45,434 nt of DNA from Candidatus Jettenia ecosi (GCA_005524015.1 SULG01000022.1:1-45434), one strand, 5' to 3'; numbered from the stretch's first letter, positions 8,920 to 22,161 are shown. Notes: generated by a model from the sequence alone, not told the origin. Translations and numbers: made by a program.

Positions 8920-9300
8920 TTATGCGGTTAAACGCGGCGGATGATAGATAATACTTTGGAAGATAGTGTTGGATTGCTTGAAAAGAGGCGCCTTGAACCG
9001 GTAAAAAGAACCCGCTAAGGTATACGGAGAGTTCTGATTCGTATGCATAACTAAATTATGGATACACAGTGCACAACAATCGGAGCAGTGTGAATTATCT
9101 TGCGGAAGAGAAGGGTCGGCAGCATTATGAGTAACAGTAACTGATTCATTCTCGGTACAATGAAATGCATGTTTTTCTGCGCAACCTAACAATAGGCAAT
9201 CTCCTGGTAATATGCATACAAAAAACCACAGCGCCAAAATAGTTTGTATTGCTCTTTTCAGGAAAAAAGTTTTGCCCATACTGTATAAATTACATGACAA
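8920..9300 (-). CDS. Small secreted Cys-rich protein upstream of efflux operon
   Basis: Up to 126 residues with an N-terminal hydrophobic segment (about 17-40) that looks like a signal peptide ending in a Cys-containing region (LLLGCAEKH, possibly a lipobox). The mature part has clustered potential metal ligands: HAFHC near the start and HCSDCCALCIHN in the middle. The C-terminus ends in YHPPRLTA, a PPR-type ending I associate with small secreted proteins of metal-resistance loci (DUF2946/CopL-like, uncertain). Codon 1 is TTG with AGGAGA 13 bases upstream; ATG at residue 8 (9279) is an alternative. It is followed on the same strand by czcC, czcB and czcA after a 348-base gap. A metal-binding or sensing accessory role is inferred. 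Confidence 0.6.
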   Translation of the reverse strand: MSCNLYSMGKTFFLKRAIQTILALWFFVCILPGDCLLLGCAEKHAFHCTENESVTVTHNAADPSLPQDNSHCSDCCALCIHNLVMHTNQNSPYTLAGSFYRFKAPLFKQSNTIFQSIIYHPPRLTA

Positions 9301-9454
9301 ATATTTTTAATACTCTCCTATAATTTATCATAATAATGAGCGACCTGCTTTAAAACAAGGAGAAAATTATTTTGGTTTACTTCAGTATCTGTTTACCGAT
9401 ATACTAGTTGCCCCTAAGTTGAATAATTTTGAAAGTAATTATGGAGAAATATTA

Positions 9455-12124
9455 ATGTATATATCGATTAAAACCCGGCTTATTCTTTTACTTATTGTGT
9501 TTACGCTGCTTCCCTTTATTTTGTTAAAGATTATTGCCTATCCACGGATACAGGCGGATCTTCAGGAGGTACTGATACGTGACCTTGATGGTATGGGACA
9601 CAAACAGGCAGAGTTAGTGACCAATTGGATGCAGGAAAGAATACTGAATACCCGAGTGATAGCAAATAATCCTTTGATGGCTGAAAGTGTAAAGATTACG
9701 AAAGAGGATGAGGACTATCATGATATCGTTCAGTACCTTGAGGTGGTAAAGAATGAGTATGGGTATAAGGGGTTACTGGTAAGCAATGATAAAGGAATCG
9801 TAACCATTGCTACATCGGAAGAAGGGGTGGGAAATGATGTCTCACAGATGGATTATTTCAAGGAAGCCGTACAAGGAAAGACCTATGTATCGAGTGTAGT
9901 GCCATCTGAAATACCCCTTATGAATGAGTATGGAGAAAAAGAACTCGGCCTGCCTAACATGCTTGTCTCATCACCACTGAAAGATAGAGAGGGAAATATC
10001 ATCGGTATTGTTGCGCTAAGGATTGATGTATTGAAACTGAGCGAATTAATGTTAAGCCTCAGTTTAGGAAAGACGGAAGAAACCTACCTTATTAATAAAG
10101 ACGGATACATGATTACCGAATCAAGATTTGCAGGGCACCTCAAAGAAATGGGACTGGTAAAAAAGCGATGCGCCCTGGAATTGAAACTGATTAACCAGGA
10201 AACAGGGAAATTAACCGAAGGCGCACAACAGTGTATTTCAGGCAATAACGGCTTTGATGCACAGGGCTATAAGGATTACAGCGGGGTAACCGTACTGGGG
10301 GTATGGCGCTGGTTACCGGAGTTTCATTGGGGCGTTATCACGGAAATCGATAGAGATGAAGGGTACGGACCAGCCTATAATCTGAATTATATCGTAAGCT
10401 CTGTGCTCTTAATCCTTGCATTTCCCTTTGTTATGGTAGCATACCTTGTGGGGAAAAAACTTTCAGTGCCGATTCTTAAGTTAACGGAAGTGACCAGGAA
10501 AATGGCATCGGGAGATTTAGCGCAACGGGTAGACATCCGGAGAGAAGATGAGCTGGGTGAATTGGCAAGCTCATTTAATGTTATGGCAAAGTCCCTTGTT
10601 GAGAAGACAAAAGAGATCGTCATTTCCGAGAAGAGATACCGGGAGATCTTCAATTCGATTAAAGAAGGGGTGTATCAGTCAGAGCCAGGAGCGGAAGGAG
10701 TCTTTACGTTTATCAACAAGACAGGGGCAGAGATCCTGGGATATAGCGATCCTCAGGAAATAATTGGGACGAGGGTAAAGAATATCTATGTGGATGCGGA
10801 AGACCGGAATCGGTTGTGCGGGAAACTGGAGAAGGATGGGGTCTGGAGAGAGTTTGTATCGCTGTGTAAGAGGAAAAGCGGTGAGAGTTTCTATGCAGAG
10901 CGCACAAGCAGTATGCTGAGGGATGAGAAAGGCAATCCGGCGGCTATTTATGGAGTATTCCGGGATATTTCCGAGAGGAAGAAGGCAGAGATGGAGATCG
11001 TAGAGTCAGAGAAGAGATACCGGTTATTATTTGATTCACTGAAGGAAGGGGTATATCAATCCGGGCCGGAGGTGGATGGGGTATTTACCTGGATTAATCA
11101 GGCAGGGGCAGAGATCCTTGGCTATAAATCTCCGGAAGAAGTGGTTGGGCTTAAGGTAAAGGATGTTTATGTAAATCCGGATGATCAGAAAAAGGTGGTA
11201 GAAAAGCTCTCGAAAGAAGGGGTTTGGAAAGGATTTGCCTCGTTTTGCAAGAGGAAAAATGGTGAACGGTTCCATATGGAGAGGACATCGAGTGTAGTGG
11301 CGGATGAGAAGGGAAACCCAATCCGGATAGACGGGATATTCAGGGATATAACAGAACGGAAGAAGCTGGAGCAGGAGTTACAGGAATCGGAGAGGCATCA
11401 TCGTCAACTGCTGAATTCCTTAAAGGAAGGGATCTATCAGTGTGAACCTGTAGAAGACGGGGTATTTACCTGGATCAATCAGGCAGGGGCAGAGATCTTG
11501 GGCTATGCATCCTCAGAGCAAGCGATAGGAACAAAGGTAAAGGATATATATGCGAATCCTGATGAACGGAGAGAAATCATCGAGAAGTTAACAAGGGAAG
11601 GAATACTAAAGAGTTTTACATCGTTATGCAAGAGACAAAACGGGGAATACTTTTTCATGGAACGGACGTCAAATCTTGTTGTTAATGAGGAAGGAAAACT
11701 GGTCCGCATAGATGGAATATTCAGGGATATTAGTGAACGAAAAAGGCTAGAGGAAGAATTATTAAAATCTGAAATACAGCACAAGCAATTACTGAATTCC
11801 CTGAAAGAAGGGATATACGTGTGTGAGCCTGCAGAAGATGGAGTATTTACCTGGATCAACCAGGCAGGAGCAGAAATACTGGGTTATAATTCACCTGAAG
11901 AAGTTATTGGGATACGGGTAAAGGATGTGTATGTAAATCCCAATGATCGAAAGGAACTGATCAGGAGATTGAAAGAAGAAGGCGTATGGAGAGATTTTGT
12001 TTCCTATTGTAAGAAGAAAAATGGTGAGCGATTCATTTCTGAGACGACATGTAATCTTGAGTATGATGAAAGCGATAAGCCAATCAGAATTGGTGGTATA
12101 TTCAGGGATATAACAGAGAGATAA
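9455..12124 (+). CDS. Membrane sensor with dCache-HAMP and four PAS/PAC repeats, no output domain
   Basis: An 889-residue signalling protein. It has an N-terminal membrane helix (about 8-27), a periplasmic dCache-like sensor (about 30-305, with ATSEEGVGNDVSQMDYFKEA typical of the family), a second membrane helix (about 311-332), HAMP (about 335-390) and four consecutive PAS-PAC units of about 126 residues. Each unit opens with a form of SLKEGxYxxEPxxDGVFTWI and closes with GIFRDITER. The protein stops exactly at the end of the fourth unit. There is no histidine kinase, GGDEF, EAL or methyl-accepting domain, which such sensors normally have. ATG at 9455 with GGAGA upstream is preferred over an in-frame TTG at 9419. 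It may be truncated, or it may act by protein contact. It lies between the two efflux sets, suggesting but not proving metal sensing. Confidence 0.88.
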   Translation: MYISIKTRLILLLIVFTLLPFILLKIIAYPRIQADLQEVLIRDLDGMGHKQAELVTNWMQERILNTRVIANNPLMAESVKITKEDEDYHDIVQYLEVVKNEYGYKGLLVSNDKGIVTIATSEEGVGNDVSQMDYFKEAVQGKTYVSSVVPSEIPLMNEYGEKELGLPNMLVSSPLKDREGNIIGIVALRIDVLKLSELMLSLSLGKTEETYLINKDGYMITESRFAGHLKEMGLVKKRCALELKLINQETGKLTEGAQQCISGNNGFDAQGYKDYSGVTVLGVWRWLPEFHWGVITEIDRDEGYGPAYNLNYIVSSVLLILAFPFVMVAYLVGKKLSVPILKLTEVTRKMASGDLAQRVDIRREDELGELASSFNVMAKSLVEKTKEIVISEKRYREIFNSIKEGVYQSEPGAEGVFTFINKTGAEILGYSDPQEIIGTRVKNIYVDAEDRNRLCGKLEKDGVWREFVSLCKRKSGESFYAERTSSMLRDEKGNPAAIYGVFRDISERKKAEMEIVESEKRYRLLFDSLKEGVYQSGPEVDGVFTWINQAGAEILGYKSPEEVVGLKVKDVYVNPDDQKKVVEKLSKEGVWKGFASFCKRKNGERFHMERTSSVVADEKGNPIRIDGIFRDITERKKLEQELQESERHHRQLLNSLKEGIYQCEPVEDGVFTWINQAGAEILGYASSEQAIGTKVKDIYANPDERREIIEKLTREGILKSFTSLCKRQNGEYFFMERTSNLVVNEEGKLVRIDGIFRDISERKRLEEELLKSEIQHKQLLNSLKEGIYVCEPAEDGVFTWINQAGAEILGYNSPEEVIGIRVKDVYVNPNDRKELIRRLKEEGVWRDFVSYCKKKNGERFISETTCNLEYDESDKPIRIGGIFRDITER

Positions 12125-12136
12125 TGCATCTTTATT

Positions 12137-12244
12137 GTTACTTCTAAACGTGAATGGATAGACCTTGTACCCGGGCTCCTGATTATGATTAATGAGTTGG
12201 GAGGATTGCTGGCTATCGCAAATGGATTAAGACTATTAAGGTAG
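12137..12244 (+). pseudogene. Probable C-terminal remnant of a heavy-metal P-type ATPase
   Basis: The stretch translates without a stop as 35 residues, beginning VTSKREWIDLVPG, then LLIMINELGGLLAIANGLRL and ending LR before TAG. The last helix and the NGLRLLR ending closely resemble the C-terminus of P1B-type metal ATPases (CadA/ZntA/CopA group). There is no start codon or ATPase body upstream. The frame is the same as that of the PAS protein, whose TAA lies 12 bases before it. Most likely a deletion fused the end of a lost metal ATPase gene to this point. The family call rests on a short match by eye. Confidence 0.45.
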
Positions 12245-12256
12245 CAAAACAGAACT

Positions 12257-13789
12257 ATGAAAAATCCAATACTTCGTTTTAAAAAAATCTTAGCGGTCGG
12301 CGTGCTTATTCTCGTGGGAATTATTCTGGCATTCATTATTCTCCGTATGGAAAAAACAGGAACAGAACAGAATCATGAGCATACTCATGAAGATACGGCA
12401 TTACACCATGAGGAAGATGATGAAGCAAGAGGACCTCATGGAGGAAAATTAGTATCAGAGGCAGGGTTTCAAATGGAGATTATGATCTACGAGCAAGGTA
12501 TTCCTCCTCAATTCAGGGTCTATGCATATAATAAAGAGGAAAGGATTGACCCTCATGAGGTAGAATTAACCATTGAGCTGCAGAGACTTGGCGATCGTAA
12601 AGAAGTAATTAATTTCCAGCCTGAAGGCGAGTATCTTCGTGGTGATAAGATTATTGAAGAGCCACACTCCTTCGACGTCACAATAATAGCAAAATGGAGA
12701 GATACTACTTACCGATGGGAATATTCCCAGGGAGAAGGAAGGGTAGAGCTTCCTCCTGAATTAATACGTGACCTGGGGATTGTTATTGAGACTGCAGGTC
12801 CCGTTCAAATGAAAACCACACTCGAATTTCCTGGTGAAATTAAGCTGAATGCAGACAAGGTAATCCATGTTGTTCCAAGGGTATCAGGCGTGGTAGTAGA
12901 GGTATATAAAAACCTCGGTGACACCGTTCAGCACGGCGAAGTCATTGCCATTCTCGACAGCCATGAAGTAGCAGAGATCAAGAGTGAATATCGGGCTTCC
13001 GTGAAACGATTGGAATTGACACAAGCAACTTTTCAACGGAAAGAGCGTCTCTGGAAACAGAAAATCTCTTCCGAAAAAGAATACCTTGAAAGCCGGCAGA
13101 GTCTGGCAGAAGCAGAAATAAAGCTGCAAGAGGTTACACAAAAATTGTTAACCCTGGGATTCTCACAAGCTGATTTAGAAAACATACCGGAAAATACAGG
13201 AAAAAATCTTTCCCGGTACGAAATCCGCGCGTTGTTTAACGGTGTGGTTATTGAAAAGCATATCTCTGTCGGCGAGGCAATCGATGAGGATGCAGACATC
13301 TTTGTCCTTGCAGATCTTTCAACGGTATGGGCCGAAGTTACCGTATACGCCAGGGATCTCAATGCAGTGAGGGTCGGGCAAGATGTTACGGTAAAATCTG
13401 ACGTGTTAGGCCTAAAAACGAAGGGTACCCTTACGTATCTAGGATCCCTTGTTGGGGAACAAACACGGACTGCCACAGGAAGGATTGTTATACAGAACAC
13501 AGAAAGGCATTGGCGGCCGGGCCTTTTCGTGACAGTTGAAATTGTGCAAGAAGAGGTAACTATACCTTTAGCAGTATCGGCAGATGCAATTCAATCGCTC
13601 TATGACCATCCCGGAGTTTTTGCAAAATATGGTAATCTGTTTGAGTTTCGTCCATTAGAGTTAGGCCGGAGTGGTGAACAATGGATAGAGGTATTGCACG
13701 GCATATCACCTGGCCAGCAGTATGCTGCAGAGAATAGCTTTATCCTCAAAGCCGAATTAGGTAAGGCAGGAGCGGTGCATGAGCATTGA
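12257..13789 (+). CDS. czcB: RND efflux periplasmic adaptor with His-rich N-terminus
   Basis: A 510-residue membrane-fusion protein of a second heavy-metal efflux system. A membrane anchor (about 11-30) is followed by a His/acid-rich segment (about 39-62, with His40, 42, 44, 50, 51 and 61) and a CzcB-type N-terminal beta domain (about 65-165). Then come the barrel-sandwich halves (PRVSGVVVEVYKNLGDTV, about 206-240, and again after the hairpin), a coiled-coil hairpin (about 245-300), the beta-barrel and the membrane-proximal domain. The C-terminus again carries His (VHEH). The His region probably binds Zn, Ni, Co or Cu before export. It is followed by an inserted four-helix-bundle element and then the permease. 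It differs clearly from the Cys-type adaptor at 5784, so the two systems may favour different metals. Confidence 0.92.
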   Translation: MKNPILRFKKILAVGVLILVGIILAFIILRMEKTGTEQNHEHTHEDTALHHEEDDEARGPHGGKLVSEAGFQMEIMIYEQGIPPQFRVYAYNKEERIDPHEVELTIELQRLGDRKEVINFQPEGEYLRGDKIIEEPHSFDVTIIAKWRDTTYRWEYSQGEGRVELPPELIRDLGIVIETAGPVQMKTTLEFPGEIKLNADKVIHVVPRVSGVVVEVYKNLGDTVQHGEVIAILDSHEVAEIKSEYRASVKRLELTQATFQRKERLWKQKISSEKEYLESRQSLAEAEIKLQEVTQKLLTLGFSQADLENIPENTGKNLSRYEIRALFNGVVIEKHISVGEAIDEDADIFVLADLSTVWAEVTVYARDLNAVRVGQDVTVKSDVLGLKTKGTLTYLGSLVGEQTRTATGRIVIQNTERHWRPGLFVTVEIVQEEVTIPLAVSADAIQSLYDHPGVFAKYGNLFEFRPLELGRSGEQWIEVLHGISPGQQYAAENSFILKAELGKAGAVHEH

Positions 13790-13829
13790 ACTTGACTATT
13801 CAGGTGTATCTGGTATGTTTTTGGATAGA

Positions 13830-17448
<3,619 letters not shown>

Positions 17449-17541
17449 TACTATATTCCATTACGGTACAGACACCAGAACTATACTCCCAGACAATACC
17501 AAAATATAGTACCCTCTGTATTAGACCCGAACATACCGCAT

Positions 17542-17698
17542 TCAACCCCGAAGGGGTAGAATGATTATAGACAAAATATATCCTACCATGAAATTCCGAA
17601 GGGATGACATCTCAACGCAGCTATTCCATGTCACCCCTTCGGGGTTGAAGGGCTTTTTTCTGCTTTTTCTATAATCATAACATCCCTACGGGATTAGG
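17542..17698 (+). repeat. CCCGAAGGG module C3
   Basis: Ordered hairpins CAACCCCGAAGGGG, TTCCGAAGGGATGA, CACCCCTTCGGGG and CATCCCTACGGGAT, with ATGATTATAG near the left end and CTATAATCAT near the right end, form a nested inverted repeat. The right half is almost base-for-base the same as 1890-1999. The CACCCCTTCGGGG hairpin followed by TTTTTTCTGCTTTTT could terminate transcription after the permease gene. Confidence 0.8.
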
Positions 17699-17822
17699 TA
17701 GAGACACAAAATCTTGCATCTCTACAACCGACAAACGCAACATCTTGCGTCTCTACCATTGCAACATCGTGTATCTCTACGTTTAATGTTGAGAAATTTC
17801 AATTCCGTAGGGCAAACCCTTT

Positions 17823-17942
17823 ACAGGTTGTCCGAGAATGCAATTGTAGTCTTTAGTATATACTATATATTGTTTAAATTCTAACGATTGATCAATATAC
17901 AGTATAGCTTTTGACCTGCAAAGTAATTCTCGGACAGCCTGT
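17823..17942. mobile_element. 120-bp MITE-like element, copy 2
   Basis: The inverted ends ACAGGTTGTCCGAGAAT and ATTCTCGGACAGCCTGT (one mismatch) enclose an AT-rich core that differs from copy 1 at 8657-8776, although the total length is identical. The flanks CCCTTT and TTAGGG rebuild the palindrome AACCCTTTAGGGTT if TT was duplicated. It has no coding capacity. Confidence 0.75.
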
Positions 17943-18643
17943 TTAGGGTTGGCCATCCCCCGTGCGCTATTCAGGCGGGGAGGCAAGGCTAAAGCCTCAC
18001 CCTACATCGACTCCGTTTTTTCATGAGGAGAGACGGTAAGATTTTACGTCTCTCCTGCCAAAGATAGCCTCATATATGATCTATGTGACTACAGAGTAAG
18101 AGAACAATAACCATAAGATACTATAATCTAAACCCGAAGGGCTGTCATGATTATAGATAACATACAACCACGAGTAAATAACCCCGAAGGGGTGAAATGA
18201 TTGTAGAATCCCTCTATTTCGAATCTCCGAAACATCATCATATCTCATTCTTATAGACCCGTTTGCAATAAAATGTATGCAATTGCCGACTTATCGTATA
18301 TTTTTATAAATTTACAAAACAGGACATATATATCTATGTGATAACTGTTTAAAATGAATTGGCAATATGTGTGTATGCATGGGCATACGAAAATAAAATT
18401 TATCTCAGGAATGGGAAATATTTATATGTTTGATACTATTATTATAACAAACTATTTATAAAGCACTTATATATTAATCCCATCCTTATTACGACAAATT
18501 TCACCTCAAGAATTCTTTGGCAAGCATGTTGCATTACTTATAGTAAATATAAGATTCAACCTGCTGCATTAAGAATAATTTCTGATTTGATAGAAAAACA
18601 TCGTGCGCCAGTTAGCACTTCATATCTTTAAAAGGAATATCAG

Positions 18644-19093
18644 ATGTGGAAAGAATTCAGAGAGTTTATCGCCCGTGGCAATGTAATTGATTTGGCTGTC
18701 GCATTCATTATCGGTGCAGCTTTTGGCAAAATAGTTACCTCTCTTGTCGAAGGTATTCTTATGCCGCCAGTCGGATTACTCCTCAACAAGGTGGATTTCA
18801 GCAGTCTGTTTTATGTGCTCGATCAATCAAGAGGTATGCCTGCATCCTTTGCAGATGCAAAGGCCAAAGGAATTCCGGTTATAGCGTATGGTTCGTTCAT
18901 CAATGATGTAATTAATTTCTTAATTATTGCTTTCGTCGTATTCTTACTTGTGAAGGTAGTCAATCGGATCAAGAGCAAGAAAGAGGTAACATCAGATGAG
19001 CCTACGGTAAAGGATTGTCCTTATTGTTTATCTACAATTCCCATTAAGGCAACGCGTTGTGCACACTGCACAGTGGATTTAAAAAAGGTATAA
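18644..19093 (+). CDS. mscL: Large-conductance mechanosensitive channel MscL with C-terminal zinc ribbon
   Basis: A 149-residue inner-membrane channel that opens under membrane tension to release solutes on hypo-osmotic shock. The family N-terminal amphipathic helix ([20 protein letters not shown]) leads into TM1 with [15 protein letters not shown] and the pore-lining Gly/Ala pattern. TM2 is [18 protein letters not shown]. The C-terminus carries CPYC and CAHC pairs, a zinc-ribbon tail found in a subset of MscL proteins. AAAGGAA lies upstream of the ATG. It is a single gene preceded by a 1.2-kb repeat-rich gap. Function is secure; the tail may sense or stabilise, which is unproven. Confidence 0.97.
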   Translation: MWKEFREFIARGNVIDLAVAFIIGAAFGKIVTSLVEGILMPPVGLLLNKVDFSSLFYVLDQSRGMPASFADAKAKGIPVIAYGSFINDVINFLIIAFVVFLLVKVVNRIKSKKEVTSDEPTVKDCPYCLSTIPIKATRCAHCTVDLKKV

Positions 19094-19309
19094 ATGGATA
19101 AAAATTCTAAAAGATAAAATTTCTTAAAGAGCGCCGGGTAAGAGAGCAGGCCGCATCCATAAGCGACCTACTGGGCGTTTCTCTTCTGTTGAGCCTGGAA
19201 TGCTGCCGGGTTTATATTCCGGAGAAGCGCTTCATTTCCCTTCAGACGGTGAGTTCCTTGTATAGCATACTTAAGCAACCGGGGCACTCACTTACAGGAG
19301 TATCACATC

Positions 19310-20527
19310 GTGTCAGAACAGAAAAGCGATACCCGCAGACACCAGAAGAAGTTTTTCAATACCTGGTATAAACAACTCTTCTTATGGATAGCTATTGCCG
19401 CAGTTGTGATCTTTGCTTTCCGCCTGGCGCTTGATCCTATAGCCAGCTACCTTACTCAGCAGGCACTCGATGGATTAGAAGATTATAAAGGGAGTTTTCA
19501 GGACGTTTCTCTGTCAATCATACCCCCCCGATATGAGATCACCGGCGTCAAGATCTTCGAGGAACCTGCCGGCAGATCAGATGAGCCTTTCTTTTTTGCA
19601 GAACGGATTAAGGTTAACATGGTATGGAAACAACTCCTGAAGGGGACGCTGGTTGCACGGGTAGATGTTGATCATCCCAAGGTAACGGTTGTGAAGGAGT
19701 GGGCAGCGCCACCGGAAGAAAAGAAACCTGCGCGTATCCCTGACATAGGCGCACAACTCAAAAAAGCTCCACCCCTGCGCATAGACCGTGTAGAGGTAAA
19801 TGAAGCCGAGATTATTTTTATCGACGCAACAGAGGAAAACCAGCCTCGGATCTGGCTCCATGATATGGAGGTAAAGGTGAAAAATATCGCCACACGGGAA
19901 AAACTGGCGCAAGATATGCCAACTACCGTATCCGCTAATGCAATACTGCAAAAATCAGGAAATCTCACCTTTTCCCTTTCCGCCAATACCTGGGAGAAGG
20001 GACTCAACTTCACGGGGAAAACAGCGCTAAAAGGCCTGGCTCTAACAGATCTCTCTCAATTCGCCGTCGCACAGTCAGACCTCAAACCGATAAAGGGCAC
20101 TGTCGATCTTTTTGTTTCATTTGAAGTTGAAAAGAATCAAATTACCGGTGGAGTTAAGCCCGTCCTCCATAATGTAGATGTCGCCCCTGAAAAGCCGTCT
20201 TTCCTAGACTGGATCAAGTCTAAGGTTGTGGATACGACTCTGTCAATCTTCTCCAGCAGTCCAGAGCAGGCCCCGGAGCAAGAAAAGCTGGCTACTATCA
20301 TTCCTATCAAAGGTACCATTACAGATCCCAATCCACAAATTCTTCCTACTATCCTGGGAATTATCCGTAATGCCTTCGTTGAAGGTATAACCGCAGGATT
20401 TGCCAACCTGCCACCACCAACTGCGCCAGAAAAGGAAGGTGTGGTAGAACAGGTAATCAATGCCATGACTCCGGGAGCGGGGCCACCTCAGGCTCAGCCA
20501 GAAAAAAGTGAAGAGAAAAAGGAGTAG
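19310..20527 (+). CDS. DUF748 / AsmA-like envelope protein
   Basis: A 405-residue protein with one N-terminal membrane helix (about 24-43) and a long periplasmic part resembling DUF748 proteins: LTQQALDGLEDYKGSFQDVS, then IIPPRYEITGVKI, then DHPKVTVVKE and PPLRIDRVEVNEAEIIFID. The family is related to AsmA-type proteins implicated in lipid or envelope homeostasis; the specific role here is unknown. The C-terminus is Pro/Glu/Lys-rich and probably disordered. The start is GTG at 19310 with AGGAG nine bases upstream. Its neighbours are MscL upstream and a DUF11 lipoprotein downstream on the same strand, with about 70 bases between it and the latter, so an envelope-stress grouping is possible. 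Confidence 0.8.
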   Translation: MSEQKSDTRRHQKKFFNTWYKQLFLWIAIAAVVIFAFRLALDPIASYLTQQALDGLEDYKGSFQDVSLSIIPPRYEITGVKIFEEPAGRSDEPFFFAERIKVNMVWKQLLKGTLVARVDVDHPKVTVVKEWAAPPEEKKPARIPDIGAQLKKAPPLRIDRVEVNEAEIIFIDATEENQPRIWLHDMEVKVKNIATREKLAQDMPTTVSANAILQKSGNLTFSLSANTWEKGLNFTGKTALKGLALTDLSQFAVAQSDLKPIKGTVDLFVSFEVEKNQITGGVKPVLHNVDVAPEKPSFLDWIKSKVVDTTLSIFSSSPEQAPEQEKLATIIPIKGTITDPNPQILPTILGIIRNAFVEGITAGFANLPPPTAPEKEGVVEQVINAMTPGAGPPQAQPEKSEEKKE

Positions 20528-20595
20528 TACAGTAGTACAGTAGTACAGATAAAATTTGATATTAATAATTCATTTTAATTTGAAGGGAGGTATGT

Positions 20596-22161
20596 ATGAG
20601 TCGTTGGAAAATGGCGAGTTTTTATTCATTACTGCTGGTAATTATGATAGTGAGTGTATATGGCTGCAAGCGCAAAGAAGAAAAGACAGTATCTAAGGAA
20701 GAGTATATCTCTACGGAAAAAATAACAGAAGAACGCCCATCTAAGGAAGAAGCAAAAGAAGGAGCGGATGTGCTTAAAGTCACTGCATCATACCCTCCTG
20801 AAGGCAGTGTTCTTTCTTTGGAGGGAACCGCGCCGAGAGAAATCAATATAAATCAACCTTATGAGTATTCTGTTACCGTAACTAACCTTACGAAGATGCC
20901 CGTGAGAAATGTCGAAGTTATTCAACATCTTCCCCAAAAGTTCCAGATAAAAAGCTCCGATCCCACAATGCGGGAAGGCGTGAAAAACGGTACTGTAAAA
21001 TGGTCTTTAGGAGACTTAGAACCAGAGGAAACAAAAGTAATACGGATCACCGGTATATCCGGAGAACCAGGGGAAATCCCGATATGCGCCGATGTTACCT
21101 ATCATTTACCCCAGCTCTGTCTCATGACAAATGTCGTGCAGCCTAAATTAGCGGTTACCATGCATGCGCCGTCAGAGGCTTTAGTTTGTGATGCGATCCC
21201 GGTAACTATTGTTGCAAGCAATACCGGTAGCGGAGCCGTAAAAAATGTGGAGATAAAGGAAGCACTGCCTGCAGGATTGAAAACGTCAGAAGGTGATACC
21301 AAGGTGGTAGAAAATATTGGCACGTTAAATCCGGGAGAGACCCGGGAGATATCATTAACAGTCAGGCCGGATAAGACCGGCAAGTTTACGGGCGCTGCAA
21401 AAGCAGTCGGTGAAGGTGGTTTGAGCGCTGAGTCTGCTCCAACGACAATTGTTGTAAGACAGCCCGTGCTTACGATTGAAAAATCAGGACCTGAAAAGAG
21501 ATACATCAATCGTAAAGCTACCTATGATATTACGGTTGAAAACACAGGCGATGGCGCTGCAGCATCCACGATTATTGAAAACCCAATACCCGTAAACATG
21601 TCATACGAGAGCGCCAGTGAAGGCGCTACGGTAGCGAATGGCGCCATCAAATGGAATTTAGGTACCCTGCAGCCTCAAGATTCCAGGAAAGTTAGTATGA
21701 CTTTGATCACCAAGAGTTTGGGGAGCGCAAAAAGCATAACAACAGCTAAGGCTAACTGCGCAGAGCCTGTTTCTGCCGCCGTTACAACTGAGGTGCTGGG
21801 TGTTCCAGCTCTCCTGCTTGAAGCAGTTGACACAAAGGACCCGGTTGTGATTGGTAATACCACATCGTACACGATCAGTGTGACCAACCAGGGTTCTGAG
21901 GTTAGCACCAACATCAAGGTCGATTGCGTGCTGGCAGATGCGATGCAGTATGTATCATCCACAGGTCCAACGAAAGGAGCCATTGATGGCAAGACGGTGA
22001 GATTTGATCCTTTGGAAACACTGGATCCAGAAGCAAAGGCAAGTTGGCAAGTCGTCGTTAAGGCAGTTGATCAGGGTGATACCCGGTTCAAGGTCAGTAT
22101 GATAGAAGATTGCCTGGATAAACCCGTCGAAGAAACCGAGTCTACTAATTTTTACAAGTAA
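20596..22161 (+). CDS. DUF11-repeat lipoprotein
   Basis: A 521-residue probable lipoprotein. The N-terminal signal ends in the lipobox VYGC (Cys24), followed by a charged linker rich in Lys and Glu (about 25-60). Four Ig-like DUF11/CARDB-type units follow, each with an NxG-SYTVTVTN-like strand (EYSVTVTNLTK, TIVASNTGSGA, TYDITVENTGDGA, SYTISVTNQGSE) and a closing VKWSLGDLEPEE-like strand. Such proteins are common in Planctomycetes and are thought to be structural surface proteins. AAGGGAGG upstream supports the start. It is followed by a short perfect hairpin (ATATCTTTCAGAAGAAAGATAT, split by 3 bases) at 22163-22184. Exact function unknown. Confidence 0.88.
   Translation: MSRWKMASFYSLLLVIMIVSVYGCKRKEEKTVSKEEYISTEKITEERPSKEEAKEGADVLKVTASYPPEGSVLSLEGTAPREININQPYEYSVTVTNLTKMPVRNVEVIQHLPQKFQIKSSDPTMREGVKNGTVKWSLGDLEPEETKVIRITGISGEPGEIPICADVTYHLPQLCLMTNVVQPKLAVTMHAPSEALVCDAIPVTIVASNTGSGAVKNVEIKEALPAGLKTSEGDTKVVENIGTLNPGETREISLTVRPDKTGKFTGAAKAVGEGGLSAESAPTTIVVRQPVLTIEKSGPEKRYINRKATYDITVENTGDGAAASTIIENPIPVNMSYESASEGATVANGAIKWNLGTLQPQDSRKVSMTLITKSLGSAKSITTAKANCAEPVSAAVTTEVLGVPALLLEAVDTKDPVVIGNTTSYTISVTNQGSEVSTNIKVDCVLADAMQYVSSTGPTKGAIDGKTVRFDPLETLDPEAKASWQVVVKAVDQGDTRFKVSMIEDCLDKPVEETESTNFYK

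Larger units (their letters stand above)
17449..18643. repeat. 1.2-kb gap with module C3, 120-bp element and partial modules
   Basis: No gene is seen. Contents in order: a CCCGAAGGG module C3 (17542-17698), a TCTCTAC-rich stretch (17699-17780), the second 120-bp MITE-like element (17823-17942), a GGCTAAAGCC-type palindrome remnant (about 17980-18010), GAGACGGTAAGATTTTACGTCTC (about 18032-18054), and half-modules CCCGAAGGGCTGTCATGATT and CCCCGAAGGGGTGAAATGAT (about 18133-18208). The last 400 bases are AT-rich, plausibly the promoter region of mscL. Confidence 0.7.

Noticed and set aside
20525-20547. A short tandem AGTACAGT repeat after the DUF748-like gene.
   Set aside because: Only three units between two genes; too short for a meaningful feature, although the unit number could vary.
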